A stretch of DNA of 64,000 bases from assembly GCA_037176845.1 (NCBI GenBank), contig JAYKXP010000018.1:434001-498000 (forward strand). Direction: 5' to 3'. The translations under genes and the position numbers were made by a program. How positions within the stretch are numbered: position 1 is the stretch's first letter; each line of letters begins with the position of its first letter. Below the pieces are notes generated by a model. The model worked only from the letters and a program-made list of their open reading frames with translations, made no database searches and had not been told where the DNA came from. The DNA is from Paramarasmius palmivorus (lineage: Eukaryota; Basidiomycota; Agaricomycetes; Agaricales; Marasmiaceae). Positions 23,414 through 34,884 of the stretch are shown here, piece after piece.

Positions 23414-24370
23414 GTTGACGTTGAAGAAGGTAAGTCAGAAATCAAGTCGAATGTTGGACAATTTAAACGAGAATCGTGACCGTTACTATATACTAAGAAA
23501 CGACGATTAGTGCGCCTCCACTGACCACGAGCACTCGTTCTAACACATGCGCACGTCTGTTGTCTCCCATATATGATCGCGCACTATACTGATATTCTAG
23601 GTCGCAGATGAAACATCATATACAGAAACATCCCTCTCCATCATGTCACCTAGCAGCATGATATACGGCTCCATGGGAGAAGCGGTAAAGCGCCCGCGGC
23701 TACCGTTCAACGTTCAACCCTTGAAGTCGGTTCGCATGATTTCCCTAAGTACATCAGATATAAGGTGATTGCAGGCAGCCAATTTCCAAGAACACTCACT
23801 TCAACTTTTGAGACCCGCTACTCTCTATCCAAGGATCCAAACCCGAACGACAGCGGCAATTCTACCCAAGCTGGTTCTATCTTTTTCCTCGGAGCCTATT
23901 TCAAGCCAATTTCAAGAAGTTTATCTCGTGTAAGCTTTCATCCCGAGGCATAGGATGGATTACGACGCCCATGGGTCTTGTTGTGATGGAGGAACAGAAG
24001 AAAGAGGATAAGCCTGGGATAAGCGCCGAAAATTTTTCTTGTTCTCGCAGTCACTGCCTCTTCCACTTGTCCTTTTCCAGCGAGAGTTCTGGGTTCCCCT
24101 CGACACGATGCATATCGAGTTTGAAGAGCCTGAATAAGGTATAGTACTTATTTATTTTACCCTTCCCTATCACTGATTCGATCAATGTCATGGACCGCTG
24201 TGCAGGTTCAATGCGACGGCGCTTCAATGGCTTCAATACTCTTTCCTAACAACCCCCACTCAGCCAAGGGCGAGGTGAACTACAAGTGATAGAAGTTTCA
24301 AGGGATCTGTGAGTATTCCAGGTTCTACGTCTGGCTTGGGTAGTAATCATTATGATAGGCTTTCACCGCC
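23414..24370. other. Intergenic between divergent genes; repeat copy 2
   Basis: Promoter region of the small gene (minus) and of the membrane protein gene (plus). The repeat copy lies at about 23510-23675. No gene seen. Confidence 0.45.
23510..23675 (+). repeat. Direct repeat, copy 2
   Basis: Matches 22130-22315; the best block is GCATGATATACGGCTCC at about 23656. Confidence 0.65.
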
Positions 24371-25704
24371 ATGGAGTCTGCCTGCCCAATCCCTTCAAAC
24401 TCAGATATTGCAGGCCTCGGAGTGCGGATAGCGACGTACATGCAAGCATGTACCACCTTTCTTGTCACCCTGCTCGCAATCACCTACCGTTTCATGGAAA
24501 TGTTCTCCAAGCTCACTGCCGAAGACGAACAAACCGACGGATTCCCATCACTTGCGCCAGGCCTTCGACGAATCGACATATCAACCCTTCTCCCCGAATT
24601 CAAATCCACACTTGTTGGACTCCGTAATGGGCTGTCCGTAGCATCTATTTCCGTCTTAATATCAGCTCTCGTGCTGGCTTTTAGCAAGGAGGGCTTGACG
24701 GTCTATCATGGTTTGGTGACCCTGAACCTCGCCCAGCTGAACAGCCTCAGCTCCCTTCTGATATGGTTCGTCATCGCTTTCACACACCAGTCACCCGAAA
24801 TGGATTTCTTCACCGTCATGATCAACGATATGACTTCTGATTCCGGGTTGGATTCTGGATCCGTGTCAAGTTCGAATCTAATGACCGATACGAACTCTAC
24901 AACGAGCCGTACGGGTGATATCGAAGCTGCTATTCGAAATCTGTTCAAACAGATTCTCAGTGGTGCTGTTCATTTTGTCGTTCACGCAAGCTTGGCTGGG
25001 GGCTTCGGACTATGGTTCTGGTCTGACCAAAGTCGGTTTGAGCGCTACGCTGAGGACTCAGAGTGCATCGCTCAGACGATGTACTGGTTCTTCGTACCTC
25101 TGAACAGCCATAACAAACACATCCGCCGTTTTTTCCTTGCGTACAACTCTCTACTTGTCTTCCCTCTCACCGCACCTATTGCTATCACTCTATTGAGTGT
25201 TGCTGTCATGATAGCTGCCATTCCCCTCATCCCTCTGACCATCTGGGGCGCATTGGGGCCTCCGCCTTGGCCTACCATCAGTCTCGTCGCTTTTATTGCT
25301 GGGCTAGGCGGGGGAGCCTACGTTCTTCCTATGGCTTTTTACATCTACTCCACGGAGCAGACTATTCGTTTGAACGTACTGTTAGATGACGAGGAAGGAA
25401 GCTGGAGTTATGGGCAAACACTGGCTTTGATCACTGCGTCGATGTCAGTAGCCATGTTGGGATGGGACATTGTGAAGTTCGTATGGGTTTTGGTTCGAAG
25501 CCCTAGCAAGGTTGAAAATGTGGAGGCAAAGGATGAGAGTGGTGTCTTGGACAAGTGAGTCTTTTGAATGCCTGATAGCCCATCATTGAATACTGAAGCT
25601 ACGACAGATCTCAGGAAATCGGGCCTAGTTCCTCTGCAGTCTCACTCAGAGACGCAGGAGTTCAAACTATACGACGCACCGGAACCGATGCGGCCTCATT
25701 GTAA
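24371..25704 (+). CDS. Uncharacterised multi-pass membrane protein, family copy 1
   Basis: An Agaricomycete membrane protein of unknown function with paralogues at 39659 and 43496. It starts MESACPIPSNSDIAGLGVR and then has six or more hydrophobic helices. Family landmarks are AGGFGLWFWSDQSRFERYAE, CIAQTMYWFFVPLNSH, FYIYSTEQTIRLN and GSWSYGQTLAL. The uninterrupted frame stops with DK at 25558, but GTGAGT right there and an AG at 25608 allow a 53-base intron that adds SQEIGPSSSAVSLRDAG and ends SL at 25704; I favour the spliced form. The unspliced stop would shorten the cytosolic tail by ~33 residues. Confidence 0.78.
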
Positions 25705-26023
25705 AGAACATCGAGACGATTTACTCAGTATACGGCGCGTTGCCTTTATGGATTCCGAGACGTCCTTCAATTGGATGTCGTGAGCCTCTTCGTGGGCACC
25801 ACACACGACACAGCGAGGTTTGCGTAGCCATCCGAGTGTCTAAAGTTTGAATAGCGCGGAGTTCTGCCAAAGAGGAGGTAAATGAACGCGTGAAGGCTAC
25901 CGCAGCTGTGCGCCAGCGAATGTCTATACACACATCATGGATATCAATAGCAACCCAAATACAACTTCCATTCCTGCAGATGCTTCTCAATCGCCCAGAC
26001 AATCATGTATCATGCATTACACG

Positions 26024-26565
26024 CTAGCCAAGCCTGTACCATGCCGGTCGTGTCTTGATGTTATACAACTCCATCACGTCGTCGATGTATTGCGGAGGAT
26101 ATGTATACTTGCGCGAGCTGCTGTAGGCATAGAACGCGTCTCCGTGTACCATGCCGGAAAACATGTAATCGGGACGCATGTACCTGTTGTCCCTGTATCG
26201 CAGTTAGAACTGAGTGTTGTAATATGACGCGAACACTTACTTTGAGTACTTCTCTGACGCGCTACTACTGTTCCATCTCCTACCGATAGCGCTGCGAATG
26301 CCAACATAGCAATGTCTTTCTTTCTCATCGGGCACCATCTCAATTAACTCTTCCTCTGATAACTTCCAGCCCAAGAGATATGTAGGAACACGACGACCAT
26401 TGACAATGCTGCGGCCTCTCGGCGGAGGCTGGTCTTCAGGAAGAATAGGAGGGTAGCATCGTTTGGAGCCGCTCTTCGTTTCCGAGCTAGTGAGAGGGTC
26501 AGAATACGGTATGTGGTGTAGTGGCAGAAAGAAAGTACCCACTCCGAGTTCATGTTACGTGTCAT
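26024..26565 (-). CDS. Unrecognised ~165-aa protein, VMELYNIK family member B
   Basis: Family unknown. The first ATG is at 26565 (MTRNMNSEW); intron 1 ends at GAAG and joins SGSKRCYPPILPEDQPPPRG. The middle exon has VNGRRVPTYLLGWKLSEEEL and AIGRRWNSSS. Intron 2 (phase 2, after SK) leads to DNRYMRPDYMFSGMVHGDAF and the conserved end VMELYNIKTRPAWYRLG. Intron phases and the GWK, VHG and C-terminal motifs match members A and C. No transmembrane or signal sequence. It is transcribed toward the membrane gene at 24371 (convergent). Confidence 0.72.
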
Positions 26566-26814
26566 GTCCAAGTACTAGTGCGAGACTCGATACGTTTTTC
26601 AGGGGCGACCAACCAAGCGCTCGGTGAAAAGACCCAAAAATTTCCTTTTCAAGGGTGTTACATACAGGATGTGACACCCCGTGATAGCCCGTGATACACA
26701 GTGTGACTCGCTACTCCACGTGGTCCGGGATCAACCGATGGCAATATTCGCTCTAGAGTCTAGACTCTCCTCGTTATCGTCAACTTGCTATCACGATGGC
26801 GCGCGGGAAGACGA

Positions 26815-26875
26815 AGGAGAAGGAAGCTGGAGCTACGGACAGACGCTGGCGGTACTGCGTTGATCCGGGATTAGG
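26815..26875 (+). pseudogene. Relic of the multi-pass membrane gene tail
   Basis: The plus strand reads EGSWSYGQTLAVL, matching EGSWSYGQTLALI of the gene at 24371, then meets a stop. It is followed by decayed copies of that gene's last exon (GCTGAAGCTAC at about 26930). It is the broken start of repeat unit 2. Confidence 0.8.
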
Positions 26876-27107
26876 CAAAGGGTGTTTTGCACGCGTTATA
26901 ACCGGTTAACCCCTCGTTGAATATCTAGATGCTGAAGCTACACGAGAAATAGGGTTAATAAGGCCAAGTTCCTTTGCTGTCGACGCGCGATCTCGTAAAC
27001 ACGCCAACGAGTACCACCGTTGTGCACCGGTGGATGTTCGTAAATATATCACGGATAAACAGCAACACATAGCTTCCACTCTTATACCAACGATCATTTA
27101 GTACACG

Positions 27108-27642
27108 CTAGCCAAGCCTGTACCATGCCGGTCGTGTCTTGATGTTGTACAACTCCATCACGTCGTCGATGTATTGCGGAGGATATGTATACTTGCACGA
27201 GCTGCTATGAGCAAGGAACACGTCTCCGTGCACCATGCCGGAAAACATGTAATCGGGACGCATGTATATGTTGTCCCTGTATCGCAGTTAGACTTGAGTG
27301 CTATAATATGACGCGAATGCTTACTTTGAGTACTTCTTTGACACGCTGCTTGTCTCCCATCTCCTACCGATAGCACTGCAAATACCTTCAGAGGCCTCCC
27401 TTTCTTCTTTGTCGGGTACTATCTCGGTCAGCTCTTCCCTTGATAACTTCCAGCCTAAGATATATGTAGGAACACGACGACCATTGACAATGCTGCGGCC
27501 TCTCGGCGGAGGCTGGTCTTCCGGAAGAATAGGAAGGTAGCCCTGTTTGGAGCAGCTCTTCGTTTCCGAGCTAGTGAGAGGATCAGACTCATTTGTAGTG
27601 TAGTGGCAGAAAAAAAAACACCCACTCCAAGTTACTTGTCAT
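27108..27642 (-). CDS. Unrecognised ~165-aa protein, VMELYNIK family member C
   Basis: Nearly a duplicate of member B. The ATG at 27642 gives MTSNLEW; intron 1 begins GTGTTTTTTTTTC and ends GAAG, joining SCSKQGYLPILPEDQPPPRG. Then come VNGRRVPTYILGWKLSREEL, AIGRRWETSSVSKKYSK, and after intron 2 DNIYMRPDYMFSGMVHGDVF and VMELYNIKTRPAWYRLG. The frame is intact through three exons although the flanking membrane gene is only a relic, which suggests the small gene is under selection or is a very recent copy. Confidence 0.7.
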
Positions 27643-27940
27643 GTCCAGGTGTGAACACGATCAATATCAAACACTCAGAGATGAGAGTTTTGGATACATG
27701 AGTAGGTTCCTGTTTTCTAAGGGACGGGTGCCCAGCAAGCGCCGAAATTAACCGGGTCCCAAAAAAATCCCTTTTCGTAAGACGCGAACTCGATACCGGC
27801 GTGATCCTGCTATATTTGATTCCTTCGACTGTTCATTACACTTGTACTAGGTATGATTGGTGGAGGAAACGGCATAATTGGTAGATCTTGCAGATAAGTG
27901 GTCTGCTTATACATGTTCGACTTTACTTGTGTACAACATC

Positions 27941-29639
<1,699 letters not shown>

Positions 29640-30361
29640 CTCTGAAGATTCCCTGATAATGCGAGGATTTATAAGAGGCCATGATCTTCCCAGCTTCGAA
29701 ATGGCTGACTATATCCGTGAAGGAGTGCGTTCACATGCAAGGTTGGGCGTGGGAAATTTTCGTCGCGGTCCTTTTGTCTTCCCCGTTGACCATGTTTAGG
29801 CCATGCACGGATCTCGCTGGATACAGAACGTTGCAGAGTACATTTACTAGGCAAACAAGGTCAGTGTTCAACTAGAAGACGTGTTCATGAATTAATGAAT
29901 GATGTCCGAACAGCGCTTTGATCGAGGTAATGCTCCTTGGCTCGATGCAATGCCCAACTTGAAGGCTTCAAGAACAAGGATACTCGAACGCGTCATTCTT
30001 ATGTTCATACAGTTTACGCTTCGAATCGGAACATAAAAATTCATCGAAGCTTGCACCAGGAAGTGTCAACGCCCAGGTGTGGGCGGAGAATTCGTTTGAG
30101 ATCCGCCGTTGCAGGCACTCTCGGTGTGTCGCGAAGAAGTATAATACTCGATTCGGGCATCATTGATAATCTGCCTGGCGATTCAAAGGTGTTGAAAAAC
30201 CATCACAAGACCTCGCAAAACGCCAAAACTACTCTCGCGTCATTGGTGACTCCTCTTTGGCGTAATGTTTGCGAGGGAGATCGTGTCGATGTCTATGACG
30301 ATGTAGGGTCCTAGGGGGTTATAAAAGACTTTCTGGCACAAGAAGGGTGTTCACCATAACC
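29640..30361. other. Divergent intergenic region with the HAM1-like promoter
   Basis: Shared 5' region of the aldehyde dehydrogenase (minus) and the HAM1-like gene (plus). The only clear signal is TATAAAA at 30320-30326, 36 bases before the ATG at 30362. No gene seen. Confidence 0.55.
30320..30326 (+). promoter_or_regulatory. TATA box of the HAM1-like gene
   Basis: GGTTATAAAAGAC lies 36 bases before the start codon, implying a very short 5'UTR. Confidence 0.55.
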
Positions 30362-33140
30362 ATGAACAAAGCCATCGACATTACAGCTGCTCTCGAAGCT
30401 GGAAAGCTTCCTTCTCACCAACAAATCTACCAGTTCCTTGAATATTTCAAGAAGGATATTGTTACCCAGGCAGAACCCTCGTCAGGCGACAATCTAAGCC
30501 GCCAGGGTCGTATTCTTGCTGATAGGGTACGCGATATCGCGACTGCATACCAGCAACTCGGTGAACACAAGAATAGTACGTTTTTTGTGTTTACCGGATC
30601 TACATTTATTCATTTTACGCCTTTTGCACAGAGGACAATGTACTCCAAGAAGCTCTATATCATCTCTCAGAAGCCAATTATTCTGAAAGCGAACTCGACG
30701 CATCCGTCAACACCGATGAAGCCACGAAAGATCTGAAGAACATCCGTTCTTCTTTACGCACCATTCTTCAGATTTTCTGGCAAAGTGTCGCCTCTGAATC
30801 ATCTTCTCTCTTCTACGACTTCTCTTCCTTTGCTCGCCTATCACTGGCGGATGCCGCAGAAGTCGTCGAGGCATCAGCAGCACAGGCCAAAGAGTCTCTT
30901 CGGAAAATCGACGAAGAGGTACAACGAGGAGAGCGTGACACGATTGGACGGGACAAGGAGAGGTTGAAGCAGGAGGAAGACCCCAAAGTCGCTTTCCAGC
31001 ACGGCATGGATACACTCAAGGATGCTGGAACTTCTGTCATTGGCGGTACCCAGGAAGGCGCTGCGAAGGCTTCTGATATTGCCAACCGTGCCAGCTCCAA
31101 ACTTCAAGATTCGTTCTATCGCGTAAGCTACTTTCGTTTGTGGTGTTGTAACACTTGAATAACGCCCTGTCGATTATAGATGTGTGAGCGGGCCCAAGAA
31201 GATGAAGAATATCATCAATCCCTCGATACACTCTTCAACACCTTGAACAAATGGGTTACTCGGGGCTTCGATGCTACTGCTAAATCCAACTCTGATTCTC
31301 TCGACTCCCTTGTCAGCGATCCTACACCAGAGCAACACATCCCAAAGGCACTTCGTGCTATTCAAACCTTGCTTGAACGCCTTTCCCACACTTCACTATC
31401 GGCTCTCATTTCCACTCTCCGCCAATGTACTCTCGACATTCGCGAAGACGCTGACCTACGTCAGTGGTTTGACGACTTCTTTGCCCATCTACGCAAGAGC
31501 CTCGACGAGCCCGGATATACCCGATCCGAGGCTTCGAATAAGGCTCGTAAGGACCTCAGGCAGAGGTGGAAGCAGATGCTGGACGCCGATTCCGATTTTG
31601 GTAGGAAGTGGAAGAGTGATCTGGAGAAGTTTAAGAAAGAGAGTGAAGCTTTCCAGAAAGGGCTGAAGAACGATGAGGATTTGAATAGGCTTGGAGAGGC
31701 GCACGTTAAGTTGGGACAGGCTATCGAACAGGGCCTTGTAGAGGGCAGCACAGAGGCTGAGACGGGCCTCCAAGCTGCTGTCGAGAAAGTTACCTGGTTC
31801 TGGCAGGATATAACCCGAGTTTGTAAGTCTGAGTGTCCTGATCTTAACGCTTCTATGCTAACGTGTTCATATAGATGCACCCAAGCTTATCAACATGCTG
31901 AAGGACGTCCCAATACCAAGGTATGCACACCCTGTCTCCTTTGATGCGGACGCTCACCCCGTCTATGTTCAGGATTGAGTTCAAGGATCAAGAAAGCGAG
32001 CTTGTCCTCGAGAATGTCGACATCTCGTCGTTCCAGATACTTCCTTCCCACATCTACATCCGCAACATCACCGATATTGATATCGTTGCCCCGGCATCCG
32101 ATTCTCCTGCCTCGACAGAGACCCAAATCGGCACCCTTACGCATATTCGTGCTCAGGCCGTTCAACTGGCGCTTAAAGACGTATCATTCTTCTACCGCGA
32201 TAAAACAGCCACTGTCGCGCCCAAAGATTACACCGGCCTTGTCACCTTCACTCTTCCGCCCAAAGGTCTCGATGTCGACATTAAAATACGTCTTATCCCC
32301 GCCTCCGCACAAACAACCCTGGCTCCTGTCAGTTCAGATGCGCAAAAGACGTCCCAAGTCACACCTTCGAGTTCGATGACGAATAAGCCCATTCCCGGAA
32401 GAAAGACGACGATCTCCCAACGTGAACTTCATCGATCATTCCACGTTGTCGAACGGGTTTCTGTTGCTATCGCCGAAGATGTCGAATTGGAAGTCAAGGA
32501 GTCGAATCATCAAATCATACTCAGCATGTTCAAGCCCATTTTCGTAATGAGGTTCCGAGACGCTCTAGAGCGGGCGCTATCTTCCCAAATCCAGAACGCG
32601 TTCGAGTTCATTGACGGGTTGGCGTACGATATCTCCAAGAGGGCACAGGTCTTTGAGGATACGGGCCTCGGAGGTGGAACGGCGTTCACGGCAGCTGTTA
32701 TTTCCGAACTGGGTAGGATGAGGAGAGAAGGTATAAGCAGGAACAGGGATGTTAATTGGAAAGCCACCGGGACTGGCCTCGTCATTGAAGAGCAGAAGAT
32801 TGACCTGGAGACTGGGGAGAGGAAGAGCGGTAGCGTTGGCCTTGCAGTCGGAGCTGAGCCACAGATTCTCAGTGGTGAGAAGAGGGGTCCAGTGGGTACC
32901 GCGTCTGAAAGTGTGAGTAAAAGGTTGAAGAGAGTCGGAGGAGAGGTTGCAGATGAGATGGATGTGGACATTCAGGCTACACCCAATGTGGATACCGACG
33001 ACTTGAAGGATCAGGTGATGGGTACGATCGAGGAAGGAAAGAAGCAGGTTCAGTCATTCCGTGATGCAGTGGCGATGAAAGCAGACGCGGAGAGAAAGAA
33101 AGAAGGGTGGCAGAGCAATGCTTTTGACGTTCAGGTTTGA
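30362..33140 (+). CDS. HAM1-like protein (N-terminal and DUF4449-type C-terminal domains)
   Basis: Large fungal protein of the HAM1-like group, with an alpha-helical N-terminal domain and a lipid-binding-protein-like C-terminal domain; a Cryptococcus relative influences mating and hyphal growth. The ATG at 30362 gives MNKAIDITAALEAGKLPSHQ. The helical part includes NVLQEALYHLSEANYSE, LDTLFNTLNKWVTRGF and LRQWFDDFFAHLRKSLDEPG. After introns at ~31120, 31825 and 31921 the C-terminal region has PIPRIEFKDQ, ILPSHIYIRNITDIDI and SMFKPIFVMRFRDALERAL. It ends with a charged, KR-rich stretch (VSKRLKRVGGE) and NAFDVQV at 33140. Four introns, ~850 residues, no sign of damage. Confidence 0.88.
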
Positions 33141-33275
33141 TTGAGTGGCAACAGTGCTTAATAGGGTAACTAAGATGTATTCTATGTATTATACTTCAAG
33201 TTCTATCACCATTCTAACTGATGTTTGAGCGGGGCAGGCGGTCTGCTTACGAATGGAGTAGATTCGTGGCCTTCT

Positions 33276-34535
33276 CTACCATCGACGTGAGTTTGTGAAG
33301 CCGCAAACCTGGTTCTTACTATGCTCCTTTAAAGCTAACTTTGCTCCCCCTACTACCTCTATTCCTATATCCCCTGAGCCAAGGTTACTGTCAAGGAATG
33401 CGATGACCTCTCCTTCCTCGAAGGGGAAATAGGTAACAGTGTTTCTGTCCACTCCTCTAACGATAGTCAACGTCTCGAGCGCTACTGCTGCAATGAGAAG
33501 ATCGTGGCAGTCGACATTACTGAGCAATCTGCCGAGTTCTTGAAAGAATTTCTTCCCGCAACAATTATCGATATAGTCCATCGTTTTCACGTCGATTTGG
33601 GAAAGCAAGTCTTGTTCATGCTCTTTAAGGTACCTCGTACCCGGAAACTTCAGCGAGGCCGGCACCAGAGACGGCTGCTGCCGGTGAAGTCGATGGGTAT
33701 TCCAAGTATAGATGTTAGCCATCGAAAGCGGTCGATGAGGGCGAAGACGTCGGGATGATGCTTTGCTATAGCAGCATTGCAAGCTGTTAATGCGTTGAGA
33801 AGCAAAGATATAAAAAGAGGTAACAAAGTACACACCTTCAATTAACCACGAAACGATCTCGCATCCAAACAGCAGACTGCCGTGGTAGTCGAGACGCTCC
33901 TCTATGCCTTTTTGTTCTTCTCGTATCTCTCGTTGCTCTTCCCTTATCCTTCTGCATTCTTCCCTTATCTCTGCTTGTTTCCGAAGTCCCAACACGTTAG
34001 CCGGGGAGTTGAATTTTTGAGCCAAGAATTACCTCGCGGATTTTCTGTATCCAGTTGCTAAACCGCAGTTCCAGGGAATTATTTGTGACTACCTGGTGTT
34101 ATAATGAGCACGTTTGAATGGGACGATGAGTGGGTAATGACTTACGATGGTTTCCACTGAATCACTGTATAATGGGCCTGTCGGCGACATTTGTCGGTTT
34201 GCAATGAAAGGTACAACGGTGGTGGTGTTGGTGAGAGGAGGATCTAGGAGGGCTGATTTTATGGTGGTACCGAGTCGATCAAGGGGCTTTGGAGATCCTC
34301 TGACTCACAGTAAACCGCCAAGCACTGATTCAGAACCTTGAGACAGGACATAACAGTGCATGATGGGAGTAATAGTCTCGAAATTCTGGGCGCTTATGTT
34401 TTCAACAGCTTCAACCTCTTTTCTTGCGACTTCCATGAACCCATCAGATTTTCGTGATCTGCTCGCTTTTGCTTTACTGACAATAGATGCAATGCATTCA
34501 AAACGGACAAGAAATGGATGACAATATATATGCAC
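33276..34535 (-). CDS. Uncharacterised coiled-coil protein gene, frame uncertain (possibly decaying)
   Basis: Coding-looking exons lie in order on the minus strand: SAQNFETITPIMHCYVL (34305-34500), a possible exon SPTGPLYSDSVETI, SLELRFSNWIQKIRE, a repeated charged helix (EIREECRRIREEQREIREEQ), then GCEIVSWLIEG joined by a good intron to HHPDVFALIDRFRWL and ILGIPIDFTGSSRLW. The last 120 codons (from EHEQDLLSQIDVKTMDY to GFTNSRRW at 33276) are open but in another frame. I could not connect all exons without a stop or frame jump, so either introns are missed or the gene is decaying. The copia element sits just upstream. A fragment similar to the first exon recurs at 45780-45870. Confidence 0.4.
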
Positions 34536-34575
34536 GGACGTTAAGGTCGAAGCTAGATATAGTATGTCCCGGCAT

Positions 34576-34580
34576 AGTTA
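34576..34580 (+). repeat. Target site duplication, left (AGTTA)
   Basis: The 5 bases before the 5' LTR equal those after the 3' LTR (39486-39490), as expected for a copia integrase. Confidence 0.9.
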
Positions 34581-34764
34581 TGTTGAAGTACGCGACCGAC
34601 CAAGTAGAGTAGAAACTTGTATTATGTAATCTACATACAGAAACCCGGGATACGACGGTCAAGCTCTTCAGTCTTGACCTTCGTGTCCCAGGTGAGTAGT
34701 TACTGTATATCTCAATATACTAAGTCTTGACCTTCGTGTCCCAGCCGAATTATCTGCGCGAACA
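34581..34764 (+). repeat. 5' LTR (184 bases)
   Basis: Begins TGTTGAAGTACG and ends GCGAACA. It contains an internal direct repeat, CTTGACCTTCGTGTCCCAG, at about 34674 and 34726. Confidence 0.95.
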
Positions 34765-34779
34765 GGTTACGGGCCCCGT
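34765..34779 (+). other. Candidate primer binding site
   Basis: GGTTACGGGCCCCG directly follows the 5' LTR. Its complement resembles the anticodon arm of initiator tRNA-Met (GGGCTCATAACC) with about two mismatches, which would fit the half-tRNA priming used by several copia elements. This is inference from the general initiator tRNA sequence. Confidence 0.4.
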
Positions 34780-34884
34780 GCATCGAAGTCGTTCGACGTA
34801 ATCGTCAACCTTCCGCAATTTTTTCCATCATCATTTTTTCCTTCCCGCACGTCGACGTCTTGACTCACGCCCTCTAAAGGCAAC

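Larger units (their letters stand above)
25390..27785 (+). repeat. Tandem direct duplication (~1.1 kb unit) with the small gene and the membrane-gene tail
   Basis: Unit 1 runs about 25390-26660 and unit 2 about 26815-27785. Each holds the end of the membrane gene (intact in unit 1, relic in unit 2), then the small minus-strand gene and its upstream DNA. The block from CGCTAGCCAAGCCTGTACC to the second intron is nearly identical. Confidence 0.8.

Noticed and set aside
24115..24240. Basic minus-strand frame upstream of the membrane gene
   Set aside because: Starts at TTG and has no splice or homology support; lies in a promoter region.
25490..25505. tRNA T-loop-like GGTTCGAAGCC
   Set aside because: It lies in the coding exon of the membrane protein and has no acceptor or D-arm partner.
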